Shown: positions 1 through 9,123, counted from the stretch's first letter. The stretch is 64,000 nt of DNA from Pseudofrankia saprophytica (GCF_000235425.2 NZ_KI912266.1:4782787-4846786); one strand, 5' to 3'. Notes: a model not told the origin generated them from the letters alone. Program-made: numbers and translations.

Positions 1-760
1 GCAGCAGTCCACTGATCAGCCGCTCGTGCCGAAGGTTGATCTTCAGTAGATCGTCGCCCAGCTGCTTCACGTCCTCGGAGGCCGACCGCCGGTGCATCGC
101 CACCTCGACGAGGGCGCGACCCACGGTGAGCGGGGTGCGCAGCTCGTGGGAGGCGTTCGCGATGAACCGGCGCTGCCCGTCGAACGACCGGTCGAGCCGT
201 TCCACCATCGTGTCGAACGCGTCGGCCAGCTCCTTCACCTCGTCGTGCGGGCCGCGCAGGGCGATCCGCTCGTGCAGCCCCCGGTCGGCCGCCGGCGCGG
301 CCGCGATCCGGCGGGCCGTGTCGGTGACCCGGTGCAGGGGCGCGAGGACCCGACCGGCGACCAGCCAGCCGAAGCCGGCCGCCGCGCCGCCGACCACACC
401 CAGCGCGATCCCGCCCTGGACGAGCAGCGACCTGGTCGCCGCGCGGCGAAGCTGGTTCTGCTGGTCCCGCAGCCAGCGCTCAGCGTCCGCTCCGGTGATC
501 AGAGTGTCGCTGCCATCCGGGGAGGACGTCTGCCTGCCGAGCGAGGTGGTGGTCGTCACGTTCCCGTTGGACTCGACCCGCTGGGCGAGCACCTTCGTCC
601 CGGATCCGCGCATCTGCTGCTGGAACAGCGCATACGTGGCGCCGAGCAGCACCACCCCGGCGACCAGGAACAGCCCGCCGTAGATCAGCGTCAGCCTGGT
701 CCGCAGCAGGCGGCGCCGGGACGACGACGGTCGGACGGCGGTGGCGGTGGCAGCGGTCAT
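1..760 (-). CDS. Sensor histidine kinase, partial (C-terminus outside window)
   Basis: This is the membrane sensor of a two-component system, probably controlling the divergent efflux operon. The ATG lies at 758-760 and the reading frame stays open to the window edge, giving 253 residues. A first membrane segment spans about residues 24-46, an extracytoplasmic stretch about 47-110 and a second membrane segment about 111-135. A HAMP linker follows at about 136-190. The H-box SHELRTP carries the phospho-accepting His at residue 205. The ATP-binding domain lies beyond the edge. The start overlaps the stop of the upstream response regulator by 4 bp (ATGA), so the two are co-transcribed. The sensed signal cannot be told from sequence. 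Confidence 0.9.
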   Translation of the reverse strand, partial: MTAATATAVRPSSSRRRLLRTRLTLIYGGLFLVAGVVLLGATYALFQQQMRGSGTKVLAQRVESNGNVTTTTSLGRQTSSPDGSDTLITGADAERWLRDQQNQLRRAATRSLLVQGGIALGVVGGAAAGFGWLVAGRVLAPLHRVTDTARRIAAAPAADRGLHERIALRGPHDEVKELADAFDTMVERLDRSFDGQRRFIANASHELRTPLTVGRALVEVAMHRRSASEDVKQLGDDLLKINLRHERLISGLL

Positions 761-1413
761 GAGATTCGATAGCCGACGCCGGTGACGGTCTCGACAACCG
801 GCGGGTCACCGAGCTTGCGGCGCAGTTTGAGGATGGCCAGCCGCACCGCGCCGGTCAGCGGGTCGGCGTGCTCGTCCCACGCCTTCTCCAGGAGGAACTC
901 GGCCGACACCACGGCGCCCTTCGCCCGCAGCAGCTCGGCGAGGACGGCGAACTCCTTGCGCGACAACGGCACGTATCGGCTGTCCCGGAACACCTGCTGG
1001 CGGGCCGGGTCCAGGGTGATGCCCGCTCGGTTCAGCACCGGTGGCGCGGCCGGCCGGGCGCGCCGGCCCAGCGACTGGACCCGGGCGGCGAGTTCCGCGA
1101 CGGCGAACGGCTTGGTCAGATAGTCGTCCGCGCCAAGGTTGAGCCCGTCGACCCGGTCGGTGACCTCGGCGGCGGCGGTGAGCATCAGCACCCGGGCGGT
1201 CGCGCCGGAGGCGACCAGCTCCCGGCAGACATCGTCGCCGTGCACGGCCGGCAGGTCCCGGTCGAGCACGACCACGTCGTAGCTGTGGACGGTCAGCCGG
1301 TCCAGCGCCGCCTCGCCGTCGTACGCGACGTCCACCGCGTGTGCCTCGTCACGCAGCCACTCCGCGACCGCCTCCGCGAGCATCGGCTCGTCCTCCACCA
1401 CCAGTACCCGCAC
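757..1413 (-). CDS. OmpR-family response regulator
   Basis: DNA-binding partner of the adjoining histidine kinase, 218 residues. The receiver domain shows the acidic pair (E7, D8), phospho-acceptor D51 in the LDRDLP stretch and conserved K101 in LTKPF. An OmpR/PhoB-type winged helix occupies about residues 125-218 and ends in the usual GVGYRI motif. I chose the GTG at 1411-1413 because GGAG sits about 8 nt upstream and the receiver fold begins immediately. An in-frame GTG at 1464 would add 17 non-conserved residues. The gene is divergent from the lipoprotein/ABC efflux operon starting at 1645, so the 231-bp gap probably holds both promoters and its binding sites. Confidence 0.92.
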   Translation of the reverse strand: MRVLVVEDEPMLAEAVAEWLRDEAHAVDVAYDGEAALDRLTVHSYDVVVLDRDLPAVHGDDVCRELVASGATARVLMLTAAAEVTDRVDGLNLGADDYLTKPFAVAELAARVQSLGRRARPAAPPVLNRAGITLDPARQQVFRDSRYVPLSRKEFAVLAELLRAKGAVVSAEFLLEKAWDEHADPLTGAVRLAILKLRRKLGDPPVVETVTGVGYRIS

Positions 1414-1644
1414 GGCGCCACTCCGCTCATCCCGTCGACCCGCCGACACATGCTCGCCGACCACTCTGTTTCCTCACCGTTAGCGCAAGCTGATGATCTT
1501 GAAATCGCCCCGGTCGGAGGGCGGGCCACCAGCCGCCGACGGCGGCCATGGAAACGCCGGCGAAACGCCCCGGTGCGTTGCATCAGCGCTCGACCGGTCG
1601 CGACCAGCGCCGGTCGAGACAGAGCGACCTGGCAGGGAGACGAC

Positions 1645-2196
1645 GTGACGCGAAGGCTTTCCCGGCGAATGCCGACGGTTCTGGCGGCGCTGCCGCTGGC
1701 CCTCATGCTGGCCCTCGCCGGCTGCGGTTCGGGCGACGACAGCGGCACGGTGGCCTCGGCCGCCGGGGTCGGGTCCGGGGGCGCGGGCGCGGACGGAGCG
1801 ACCGACGGCGCCACCGCCACCAGCTCTCCGCGGCCGGGGGATCTGGCCGTCAAGTTCGCGCAGTGCATGCGCGAGAACGGCATCGACATGCCCGACCCGG
1901 TGGACGGCCGCATCGAGCTACGGATCGACCCGAGCACCCCGAAGGAGACCGTCGACGCGGCCATGGCGGCCTGCCGCGAGTACAGCCCGCAGGCGAACGG
2001 GTCCGCGGGCAGCGACCCGGAGATGGAGGCCAAGTCCAGGGACTTCGCCGCGTGCATGCGGAAGAACGGCGTCGAGGCGTTCCCCGACCCCGATCCGGGC
2101 CAGCGCGGCATCATCATCGGCCCGGAGGCCGGGGACGACCCGGACTTCCAGACCGCCCAACAGGCCTGCCAGGGCATCCTCTCCGGGAAGGCGTGA
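1645..2196 (+). CDS. Secreted lipoprotein, first gene of the efflux operon
   Basis: Predicted lipoprotein of 183 residues and unknown function. A basic n-region (TRRLSRRMPT), hydrophobic core and lipobox LAGC at about residues 23-26 indicate lipidation and anchoring outside the membrane. A low-complexity Gly/Ala/Thr linker follows. The mature part contains two related segments, FAQCMRENGI and FAACMRKNGV, each followed by a DP-rich stretch, so it looks like an internal duplication with one Cys per copy. Further Cys residues could make disulfides. The GTG start is preceded by a GGGAGA ribosome site. Its stop overlaps the next GTG (GTGA), placing it in one operon with a MacA/MacB-like exporter. 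It may be an accessory substrate-binding or sensing subunit, but this is inferred from position only. Confidence 0.8.
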   Translation: MTRRLSRRMPTVLAALPLALMLALAGCGSGDDSGTVASAAGVGSGGAGADGATDGATATSSPRPGDLAVKFAQCMRENGIDMPDPVDGRIELRIDPSTPKETVDAAMAACREYSPQANGSAGSDPEMEAKSRDFAACMRKNGVEAFPDPDPGQRGIIIGPEAGDDPDFQTAQQACQGILSGKA

Positions 2197-3446
2197 CCCG
2201 GGTGACCGTCAGGGAACAGACAGACCAGCCAGACCGGACACGGGAGTCCGGACCGACCGATAGCAACAAGCCAGCCGAGACCACCGGGCCCGCGGAAACC
2301 ATTGAGACCACCGAGACCACCGGGACCGCGGAGACCGTCGAGTCCGCCGGGAGCCGTCGGCGCGGCGGCCGCGGACGGCGACGTGGCTGGCGCGTCGCGG
2401 CCGCCGTCACCGTCGTCGCCGCGGGCGGGGCGGCGGTCACCGCGGCCGTGCTCGGCACCGCCGACGACGGCGAGGCGGGCGGGCCGACCGCCGGCGCGCT
2501 GCCGCCGAACACCGCCGAGGTGACCCGGCAGACGCTCACCGACGCCCGGACCGTCGACGGCGATCTCGGCTACGGCCCGTCGACCACGGCGGTCAGCCGC
2601 GTGCCGGGCACCGTCACCGCGCTGCCGGACACCGGCGCGGACGTCACCCGCGGCCAGGAGCTGTTCCGGGTCGACGACCAGCCGGTGACCCTCCTGTACG
2701 GGACGACGCCCGCCTACCGGCCGCTGCGCGCGGGCACCGAGGGCCAGGACGTCCGGCAGCTGGAGGAGAACCTGGCGGCCCTCGGCTACTCGGGTTTCAC
2801 CGTCGACGACTCCTACACCGGCGACACCGCCAGCGCGGTCGCCCGCTGGCAGCGGGACGTGGGGCTGCCGGAGACGGGACGGGTCGAGCTCGGCCGGGTG
2901 GTGTTCGCGCCGGACGCCGTCCGGGTGGACAGCGTCACCGCCGCGCTCGGCGCCCCGGTGGGCCCCGGCGCCCCCGTGCTGAGCTACACCGGAACCGCCA
3001 AGGCCGTGACCGTGGAGCTGGAGACCTCCGACCAGCGCCTGGCCACGAACGGCGCCGAGGTCACCGTCACCCTCCCGGATGGCGCGAGGACTCCCGGCAG
3101 GATCGACGACGTGTCGACGCGGATCGACCCGGGCAGCGGCCCCGACGCGGATCCCACCACCACGGTCGAGGTGGTCGTCGGCCTGCCGGAACAGCGGGCC
3201 GCCGATGCCTACGCGCTGGCCTCGGTCGACGTCACGTTCACCGCCGGACGGCGGCCGGACGTGCTCACCGTCCCGGTCGCCGCGCTGCTGGCGCTGCGGG
3301 AGGGTGGTTTCGGGGTGGAGGTCGTCGACGAGGCGGCCGGGACCTCGCGGTACGTCGCGGTCACCACCGGCCTGTTCGCCGACGGCCGGGTGGAGATCTC
3401 CGGACCCGGCATCGCCGCCGGCGTCACGGTGGGGATGCCGGCATGA
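2193..3446 (+). CDS. MacA-like efflux adaptor with peptidoglycan-binding domain
   Basis: Membrane-anchored adaptor of an ABC efflux complex, about 417 residues. A Thr/Glu-rich cytoplasmic tail with repeated ET and AET units (about residues 10-60) precedes one transmembrane helix at about 68-90. An HlyD-type barrel region follows, interrupted by a PG_binding_1 module around residues 180-235 ([30 protein letters not shown]), then the C-terminal barrel. This arrangement is common in Gram-positive MacA-type adaptors, where the PG-binding part is thought to dock on the wall. Start choice is between GTG at 2193 (GTGA overlap with the lipoprotein stop) and GTG at 2202. The next gene starts within its stop codon (ATGA). 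Confidence 0.85.
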   Translation: MTRVTVREQTDQPDRTRESGPTDSNKPAETTGPAETIETTETTGTAETVESAGSRRRGGRGRRRGWRVAAAVTVVAAGGAAVTAAVLGTADDGEAGGPTAGALPPNTAEVTRQTLTDARTVDGDLGYGPSTTAVSRVPGTVTALPDTGADVTRGQELFRVDDQPVTLLYGTTPAYRPLRAGTEGQDVRQLEENLAALGYSGFTVDDSYTGDTASAVARWQRDVGLPETGRVELGRVVFAPDAVRVDSVTAALGAPVGPGAPVLSYTGTAKAVTVELETSDQRLATNGAEVTVTLPDGARTPGRIDDVSTRIDPGSGPDADPTTTVEVVVGLPEQRAADAYALASVDVTFTAGRRPDVLTVPVAALLALREGGFGVEVVDEAAGTSRYVAVTTGLFADGRVEISGPGIAAGVTVGMPA

Positions 3447-4141
3447 TCGAACTGGACGACGTGACCAAGGTCTACCCGGGCGGGGTCGCCGCGCTCGCCG
3501 GCATCACCCTGCGGATAGGCCACGGCGAACTGATGGCGGTCGTCGGGCCGTCCGGGTCGGGGAAGTCGACGATGCTCAACATCCTCGGCGCGCTGGACCG
3601 GCCGACGTCCGGGACCGTGCGCATCGACGGGTACGACGTGGCCCGGCTGGCCGACGCCGAGCTGTCCGCGCTGCGGGCCAGCCGGATCGGCTTCGTCTTC
3701 CAGCAGTTCCACCTGGCGGCCGGCGTCAGCGCGCTGGGCAACGTGGCGGACGGGCTGCTCTACTGCGGCCTGCGGCCGGCGGCGCGGCGCCGGCTGGCCG
3801 CCGCGGCGCTCGAACGGGTCGGCCTCGCGCACCGGATGGACCACGAGCCGCACGAGCTGTCCGGTGGCGAACGGCAGCGGGTCGCCGTCGCCCGGGCCGT
3901 GGCCGGCGACCCGCCGCTGCTGCTCGCGGACGAGCCGACCGGGGCACTCGACTCGGTGTCCGGCGCCGGCGTGATGACGCTGCTGCGCGAACTGCACGGC
4001 GGCGGGACCACGGTCGTGGTGATCACCCACGATCGGGAGATCGCCGCGTCCCTGCCCCGGCAGGTCCGGATGCGGGACGGCCGGCTGGTGGCCGACTCGG
4101 GTGCCGGCCAGGTCCGCGAGCCGGCTGGGGAGGTGGCGTGA
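3443..4141 (+). CDS. ABC transporter ATP-binding protein, MacB/LolD type
   Basis: Cytoplasmic ATPase subunit of 232 residues. All motifs are present: Walker [10 protein letters not shown] (35-43), Q-loop in FVFQQFH (about 84-90), signature LSGGERQR (139-146), Walker B LLLADEP (159-165) and the switch His in VITHD (196). The sequence closely matches the LolD/MacB ATPase group, which energises mechanotransmission-type export rather than classic transmembrane import. It overlaps the adaptor gene by 4 bp and the permease start by 1 bp (TGATG), so the three are translationally coupled. Likely substrates are antimicrobial peptides, lipids or other toxic hydrophobic compounds, by family analogy. Confidence 0.95.
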   Translation: MIELDDVTKVYPGGVAALAGITLRIGHGELMAVVGPSGSGKSTMLNILGALDRPTSGTVRIDGYDVARLADAELSALRASRIGFVFQQFHLAAGVSALGNVADGLLYCGLRPAARRRLAAAALERVGLAHRMDHEPHELSGGERQRVAVARAVAGDPPLLLADEPTGALDSVSGAGVMTLLRELHGGGTTVVVITHDREIAASLPRQVRMRDGRLVADSGAGQVREPAGEVA

Positions 4142-5424
4142 TGCCGGCGCCGTCCGAGGTCGCGGCCGCCGAGCCGACGGCCCTCCCGACACGGGCGCTC
4201 CCGGCACGGGTGGGCCCGCGGGAAGGCCGCGCGCTGGCACCGGCCCGGATGTGGCCGGGGGACGTGGTGAGGGTCGGAGCGGTGGGGCTGCGCACCCGTC
4301 CGCTGCGGGCGTTCCTGTCCGCGCTCGGCATCGCCATCGGGGTCGCCGCGATGATCTCGGTGGTCGGGCTCTCGTCGTCGTCCCGCGCCGATCTGGACCG
4401 TGCGCTCGACGCGCTCGGCACCAACCTGCTGACCGTCGCGCCGGGCACAACCCTGTCCGGGGAGCAGGCCCGGCTGCCGGCCGAGGCCGAGGCGATGGTC
4501 GGCCGGATCGGCCCGGTGGAGTCGCGCTCGGCGGTCGGGCGGCTCGAGGGTGCGAAGGTCTACCGCACCGATCGGATCCCGGCGGCGCAGACGAACGGGA
4601 TCGCCGCCTACGCCGCGCGCACCGACGTGCTGGCGGCGGTGGGCGGACGGCTGGCGAGCGGCACCTGGCTCAACGAGGCCACCGGCGGCTACCCGGCGAC
4701 GGTCCTCGGCGCCGACGCCGCGCGGCGGCTCGGGATCGGCCACGCCTCACCGGACACCCGGATCCTGCTCGGCGGGGACTGGTTCACCGTGGTCGGCATC
4801 CTCGAACCGGCCCCGCTCGCTCCCGAGCTGGACACCGCGGCGCTCGTCGGGTGGCCGGTCGCCGAGTCCAGGGCGGGATTCGACGGGCGTCCGACGACCA
4901 TCTACGTCCGGGCGCGGGCGGGCCAGGTGGAGGCGGTCCGCGACGTGCTCGGCGCCACCGCCAACCCGGAGGCGCCGAACGAGGTGGAGGTGTCCCGCCC
5001 GTCCGACGCGCTCGCCGCCCAGCGGGCGGCCGGTGACGCGTTCACCGGCCTGCTGCTCGGCCTTGGCGCGGTGGCGCTGCTCGTCGGTGGGGTCGGGGTC
5101 GCCAACACCATGGTCATCTCGGTGCTGGAACGGCGCTCCGAGATAGGGCTGCGCCGCTCGCTGGGCGCGACCAGGGGCCAGGTCCGCGGGCAGTTCCTCA
5201 CCGAGTCGCTGCTGCTGTCCGCGCTCGGCGGCGCCGGCGGGGCGCTGCTGGGCGCCGCGGTCACCGTCGGGTACGCGGCGGCGCGGGGGTGGCCGCCGGT
5301 GCTGCCGGCCTGGGCGGTACTCGCCGGCCTGGGCGCGACGGTCGTCATCGGCGGGGTCGCCGGTCTCTACCCGGCGGTCCGCGCCGCCCGGCTCTCGCCC
5401 ACCGAGGCGCTGGCCACCCCGTAG
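4141..5424 (+). CDS. ABC transporter permease, MacB/FtsX family
   Basis: Membrane subunit of 427 residues with the MacB topology. One membrane segment near residues 56-77 (LRAFLSALGIAIGVAAMISV) is followed by a large extracytoplasmic MacB-PCD domain (about 80-300). An FtsX domain with three helices follows (about 302-325, 352-378 and 384-410), with the conserved ERRSEIGLRRSLGATR loop between the second and third membrane helices. A Pro/Ala-rich N-terminal extension of about 40 residues is unusual and may be partly non-functional. ATG 4141 overlaps the ATPase stop (TGATG). The 3' end overlaps the convergent nitronate monooxygenase gene by 58 bp. Confidence 0.92.
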   Translation: MPAPSEVAAAEPTALPTRALPARVGPREGRALAPARMWPGDVVRVGAVGLRTRPLRAFLSALGIAIGVAAMISVVGLSSSSRADLDRALDALGTNLLTVAPGTTLSGEQARLPAEAEAMVGRIGPVESRSAVGRLEGAKVYRTDRIPAAQTNGIAAYAARTDVLAAVGGRLASGTWLNEATGGYPATVLGADAARRLGIGHASPDTRILLGGDWFTVVGILEPAPLAPELDTAALVGWPVAESRAGFDGRPTTIYVRARAGQVEAVRDVLGATANPEAPNEVEVSRPSDALAAQRAAGDAFTGLLLGLGAVALLVGGVGVANTMVISVLERRSEIGLRRSLGATRGQVRGQFLTESLLLSALGGAGGALLGAAVTVGYAAARGWPPVLPAWAVLAGLGATVVIGGVAGLYPAVRAARLSPTEALATP

Positions 5425-6509
5425 GCGGTCTCCAGCGCCTCCAGCGCCTGCGCGTGCCACCCGGCGACCAGCTCTGCGGCGGGCACCGCGCGGCTCAGGG
5501 ACGCCGTCTCCCCCGCCCACAGGTTGACGAGCTCCGGGTCGTGGCGCCGGCGTCCCTCCGCCCGTAGCGGCGCGGTGATCCGGTGGACCCGCGGGTAGGC
5601 GGCCGGGGCGACGGGCCCGTGTTCGCGGGTGAACGCGTTGTCGAGCCCGCGGGCAAGCCGCCCGGTGAACGCCCGGCTGACGACGGTGCGCCGCCCGCCG
5701 GCCAGCGCCGCCCGGTGCACGTCGGAGGTGCCCGCCTCCGGCGTGCGCAGGAAGGCGCTCCCGAGGACGGCGGCGTGGGCGCCGGCCGCCAGCACCGCCG
5801 CGACCCCGGCCCCGTCCGCGATGCCACCCGCCGCCAGCACCGGCACGTCGACGGCCGCGCGCACCCTGGCCAGCAGCGGCATCAGCGCCAGCCGCCCGTC
5901 GGCGCCCTCCACGTCGTCCGGGTCGATGCCGCCGCGGTGGCCGCCCGCCTCCCAGCCCTGCGCGATGAGCGCGTCCGCGCCGCGGGCCGCGGCGGCGAGC
6001 GCCTGCCGCTCGTCGGTGACCGTGACCGCGACCGGTATCCCGGCGCCATGGCAGCGCGCGACGTCCTCGTGCGACGGCAGGCCGAACGCGACGCTGAGGA
6101 GGGCGGGGCGCGCGGCCACCGCCACGTCGAGCTTCGCCGCGAAGTCGTCGTCGTCCGGCGCCCCGGCCGAACCGCCGACCCCAGGAGGACCGGGGTCGCC
6201 GGGTGCCACGTCGAGGCGGGCGGCGAGCGGGCCCAGGCGCTCGGCATAGGCCGCGACGGCCGCGTCCAGGGCCTGAGCGTCGGTGCCCCGGGCCCGCTGC
6301 CCGCCCAGGAACAGGTTCACGGCGAACGGCCGGCGGGTCAGCCCACGGGTCCGCTCGATGTCCGCCGCGAACCGGTCGACGGTCAGGTAGCCGGCCGCCA
6401 GCGTCCCGAGCCCGCCGGCCTCGCCGACCGCCGCGGCGAGCTCGGGCGTCGAGGGCCCGCCGGCCATCGGGGCACAGACGATCCCGGTCGGCACGGGTGG
6501 CAACTCCAT
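5367..6509 (-). CDS. Nitronate monooxygenase (class I NMO-like)
   Basis: FMN-dependent TIM-barrel enzyme of 380 residues that oxidises alkyl nitronates such as propionate-3-nitronate to aldehydes or ketones, as in the NMO/2-nitropropane dioxygenase family. The N-terminal barrel strand CAPMAGGPSTPELAAAVGEA, the GWEAGGHRGG motif with the presumed catalytic His, and the phosphate-binding segment AAGGIADGAGVAAVLAAG followed by AAVLGSAFL are all intact. I chose ATG 6507-6509, which opens the conserved MELPPVPTGI strand. Longer in-frame starts add an unconserved Arg-rich leader. Its last 58 bp overlap the permease gene tail to tail. It may protect against nitro toxins, although the physiological substrate is unknown. 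Confidence 0.9.
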   Translation of the reverse strand: MELPPVPTGIVCAPMAGGPSTPELAAAVGEAGGLGTLAAGYLTVDRFAADIERTRGLTRRPFAVNLFLGGQRARGTDAQALDAAVAAYAERLGPLAARLDVAPGDPGPPGVGGSAGAPDDDDFAAKLDVAVAARPALLSVAFGLPSHEDVARCHGAGIPVAVTVTDERQALAAAARGADALIAQGWEAGGHRGGIDPDDVEGADGRLALMPLLARVRAAVDVPVLAAGGIADGAGVAAVLAAGAHAAVLGSAFLRTPEAGTSDVHRAALAGGRRTVVSRAFTGRLARGLDNAFTREHGPVAPAAYPRVHRITAPLRAEGRRRHDPELVNLWAGETASLSRAVPAAELVAGWHAQALEALETAYGVASASVGESRAARTAG

Positions 6510-6831
6510 GCTCGCGACCTTCCCATGGCCAGGCCCGGCATGGTGCCACCAGCGGTCCGACGAAGGTTCTCCGCGACGACGGCACCCGCACACCGCAACC
6601 AGACAATAAGAACCTGGTTCTTGCACCGAGCGGAGAGTTCCTTAGGCCTATCGTCCCTTATTTCCAGCGAAAAGAAGGCAGACATCGCGCCTCATCCAGA
6701 CGAGGCTATGCTCACGTTTCAGGCCAGAAAGGGCGGCCGACCGGGGCGGCCAGACCGTCGGCTCGACGGCGGTCGAGAGCAGTACGTACGAGCCCGCAGT
6801 GGTCCGGCGGGACACCAGCTGGGAGTCATGC
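6510..6831. other. Intergenic divergent promoter region
   Basis: This 322-bp gap separates the start of the nitronate monooxygenase (minus) from that of the substrate-binding lipoprotein (plus), so both promoters should lie here. Apart from one perfect palindrome near the nitronate monooxygenase side I see no gene, repeat or RNA feature. Base composition drops locally around 6590-6670, as expected of promoter DNA. Confidence 0.6.
6608..6622. promoter_or_regulatory. Perfect palindrome AAGAACC-T-GGTTCTT
   Basis: The 7-bp arms are fully complementary around a single central T. It lies about 100 bp upstream of the nitronate monooxygenase start and about 210 bp upstream of the lipoprotein start. 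The size and symmetry fit a dimeric regulator such as TetR or LysR. It resembles the KstR-type AAC/GTT core, but the 3-bp spacing differs from the 2-bp KstR spacing I recall. The regulator is unknown. Confidence 0.45.
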
Positions 6832-8196
6832 ATGCACGCGGCAAGCAACGGGCCTGGCACGCGCCGTCAGCCGGCGGCGGCCAGCCGATTAGTCGCTCTC
6901 GGTCGCGTACCGGTCGGCGGACGGCCGCCGCGGCAAGCGGCGCGCAGGCGAATGCGGGCGGGAACGCTTTCCCTGGCTCTGGCCGTCGTGGCGGCGGCCG
7001 GCTGCTCCGCCAAGGCGGGTGAGGAAGGCGCCGCCGCCGCCGACTGCGCGGCCCCGGGCGTGACCCCCGATGCCGTCAAGATCGGGCTGCTCTATCCGAA
7101 CACCGGGGTCCTGTCCGAGGCGTTCAAGTCGGCGCGCAGCGGGGTCGAGGGCCGGATCGGCCTGGCCAACCAGTCCGGTGGCGTCAACGGCCGCGGCATC
7201 GAACTGATCTGGCGCGACGACGCGGCCGCGGCGAGCACCAACGGCACGGCCGCCAAGGAGCTCGTCGAGAAGGACCATGTACTGGGGCTCATCGAGCTGA
7301 GCACGGCCGTCTCCGGCTCAGCGGACTACCTCGACAAGAGCGGCGTGCCGGTGACCGGCCTCACCGCCGAGTCGCTGTGGAACGACCACGCCAACATGTT
7401 CTCGTTCTCCTACCTGTTCGCCAAGGGCACCGCCGTCACCACCTTCGGCCTCTACGCCAAGGCACAGGGCGGTACTAGGGCCGCGGTGCTTGAGGACGCC
7501 GCCGACGGCCCGTCCCTGGAGATCGCCAACCAGCTGATCGCCAGTCTCGCGAGCCAGGGCATCGAGACCGTGGACCGGGTCGGGTACACGACCGGGTCGA
7601 GCAGCCCCACACGGACCGCCGACGAGATCATCGACAGCGGGGCCGACGTCATCGTCGGCACAGTGGCGATGAGCAGCATCGCCGACGTGCTGGCCGCGGT
7701 GCGCGACGCCGGCGGCCACCCCAAGGTCGTGCTGAGCCCGAGCGGCTACAGCCAGGCGCTGGTACGCGAGCAGGGACCCGCCATCGCGGGTCTGACCATC
7801 TGGGTGAACTACACCCCGTTCGAGTCCGCGTCGCCGGCGATTCAGAAGTACCAGAAGGCCATGGCCGACTTCGCCCCCGAGCTGGACGACCCCGACCAGG
7901 AGGTCGCCGTCGCCTCCTACATCAGCACGGACCTCTTCCTGCGCGGCCTGGAGGCCGCCGGCCCCTGCCCCACCCGCCAGGCCTTCATCACCAACCTGCG
8001 GAAGGTCACCGACTACGACGCAGGCGGACTCGTCCCCGGCACCATCAACCTGTCCCAGAACCGCGGCCAGCCCAACACCTGCTACGCGTTCGTGCGCGTG
8101 AACGCCCACGCCAGCGGTTTCGAGGTCGCCAAGGCCGACGGGAACGGGCAGTGGTGCGGCCAGCTCCTGCGGCAGACGCCCGCCGGCAACGGGTGA
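6832..8196 (+). CDS. ABC-transporter substrate-binding lipoprotein (Peripla_BP_6 type)
   Basis: Extracytoplasmic solute receptor of the branched-chain amino acid/amide (Leu/Ile/Val-binding) fold, about 454 residues. The signal region has a hydrophobic core and lipobox (LAVVAAAGC), so it should be lipid-anchored. The mature part starts with DAVKIGLLYPNTG, the first strand of the fold. Two Cys pairs near the C-terminus (GPCPTRQ, NTCYAF) could form disulfides. Start: ATG 6832 has GGGAG 6 nt upstream but gives a long Arg-rich n-region. ATG 6952 gives a more usual signal peptide. No permease or ATPase genes are adjacent, so it is an orphan receptor that must work with a transporter elsewhere, or as a sensor. 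Confidence 0.88.
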   Translation: MHAASNGPGTRRQPAAASRLVALGRVPVGGRPPRQAARRRMRAGTLSLALAVVAAAGCSAKAGEEGAAAADCAAPGVTPDAVKIGLLYPNTGVLSEAFKSARSGVEGRIGLANQSGGVNGRGIELIWRDDAAAASTNGTAAKELVEKDHVLGLIELSTAVSGSADYLDKSGVPVTGLTAESLWNDHANMFSFSYLFAKGTAVTTFGLYAKAQGGTRAAVLEDAADGPSLEIANQLIASLASQGIETVDRVGYTTGSSSPTRTADEIIDSGADVIVGTVAMSSIADVLAAVRDAGGHPKVVLSPSGYSQALVREQGPAIAGLTIWVNYTPFESASPAIQKYQKAMADFAPELDDPDQEVAVASYISTDLFLRGLEAAGPCPTRQAFITNLRKVTDYDAGGLVPGTINLSQNRGQPNTCYAFVRVNAHASGFEVAKADGNGQWCGQLLRQTPAGNG

Positions 8197-8209
8197 CCCG
8201 ACCGCGGCC

Positions 8210-8246
8210 GGGCGGTCCCGCGGGCAGGCCTCGCGCGGGACCGCCC
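8210..8246 (+). terminator. Hairpin terminator after the substrate-binding lipoprotein
   Basis: A perfect 13-bp stem (GGGCGGTCCCGCG against its complement) with an 11-nt loop begins 14 nt after the lipoprotein stop. There is no T-tract, which is normal for GC-rich actinobacterial terminators. Confidence 0.7.
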
Positions 8247-8371
8247 CGACCGGGCGCGGTGTAGATTCATCCGCTACCGCCGCCGCGGGTCCACAGCTTC
8301 TGGAGGCCGCCCAGGGTCCCTGGACCGGCGTAGCGGGAGCTCGGAGGGCACGCGAGGTCGACGGAGGTCCG

Positions 8372-9010
8372 GTGGTGGTCGATCAGCCCTCCCCCGCTCG
8401 CGGGCGGGGCCGCCCCCGGGGTCTTTCCGAGCGGGTCCGCCGGGACGTCTTCACCGCCGTCCGGTCCATGCTCATGACGGTCGGCTACGAGGCGTTGCGG
8501 ATCGACGACGTCGCCACCGCGGCCGGCGTGCACAAGACGACGCTCTACCGGCAGTGGTCGAGCAAGGCCGACCTGGTACGCGACGTGCTGGTCGCCGCCG
8601 AGACCGCCGCGATGCCGCGGCCGGACGAGGGCAGTTGGGTAGGCGACCTCGAGAAGCTCGCCGAGGGCCTGCAAAGACTGTTCAACCACCCTACGACGCT
8701 GGCCCTGCTGCGGACCAGGATGACGGCGAACGACGAACGGCTGACGGCGGGCCTTCAGGAGGTCGCCACCAGCGAGATGGAGTTCGTCGGCGCACCCTTC
8801 CGACGAGCCGTCAGCCGTGGGGAGATCGATCCCGACGCGGACGTGTCGATGCTGGTCGAGTGCATGCACTCGATGCTCATCACCCGGGCGACCTTCTCCC
8901 GGCGCCCCATCGACGACGAGTTCATGGACCGGCTCGTCCGCCTGATCAGGACCGCCGCCGGCACCGGCCCGTCGGCCCCCGCGACGTTGCCGCCGGCCAC
9001 GGACGCCTGA
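8372..9010 (+). CDS. TetR-family transcriptional regulator
   Basis: Ligand-responsive repressor of about 212 residues. The N-terminal helix-turn-helix (about residues 25-70) shows the typical pattern LRIDDVATAAGVHKTTLYRQWSSKADLV. The rest is an all-helical ligand-binding and dimerisation domain that resembles the TetR_C_11 group. GTG 8372 and GTG 8375 are both possible, since GGAGG at 8363-8367 favours the second by spacing. It lies between the orphan substrate-binding lipoprotein and the thiolase on the same strand, but hairpins and a 222-bp gap suggest separate transcription units. It may control the thiolase through the palindrome at 9111, which is inference from proximity. Confidence 0.92.
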   Translation: MVVDQPSPARGRGRPRGLSERVRRDVFTAVRSMLMTVGYEALRIDDVATAAGVHKTTLYRQWSSKADLVRDVLVAAETAAMPRPDEGSWVGDLEKLAEGLQRLFNHPTTLALLRTRMTANDERLTAGLQEVATSEMEFVGAPFRRAVSRGEIDPDADVSMLVECMHSMLITRATFSRRPIDDEFMDRLVRLIRTAAGTGPSAPATLPPATDA

Positions 9011-9110
9011 GCGAGCTCCACCCGGAACGTCCGCTCCACCTCGCCGTCCGCTTCACCGTGCCGTCCGCTTCACCGCGCCGCCGGCGGACCGTTTGACGCA
9101 GTCATTGGTT

Positions 9111-9123
9111 GCATAAATTATGC
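9111..9123. promoter_or_regulatory. Palindromic operator GCATAAATTATGC
   Basis: Perfect palindrome (6-bp arms, central base) 110 bp upstream of the thiolase start. Closely related 13-bp sites occur at 22800-22812, between the P450 and LLM genes, and at 42799-42811, upstream of the Rieske operon. The consensus is G-S-ATAA-R-K-TAT-S-C. In DNA of this GC content such AT-rich palindromes are unlikely by chance, so a shared regulator is plausible. Which one is not known. Confidence 0.5.

Noticed and set aside
6608-6622. KstR operator
   Set aside because: The AAC/GTT core is similar, but the centre is 3 bp rather than the 2 bp I recall for KstR, and no kstR-like TetR lies adjacent. Reported only as a generic palindrome.
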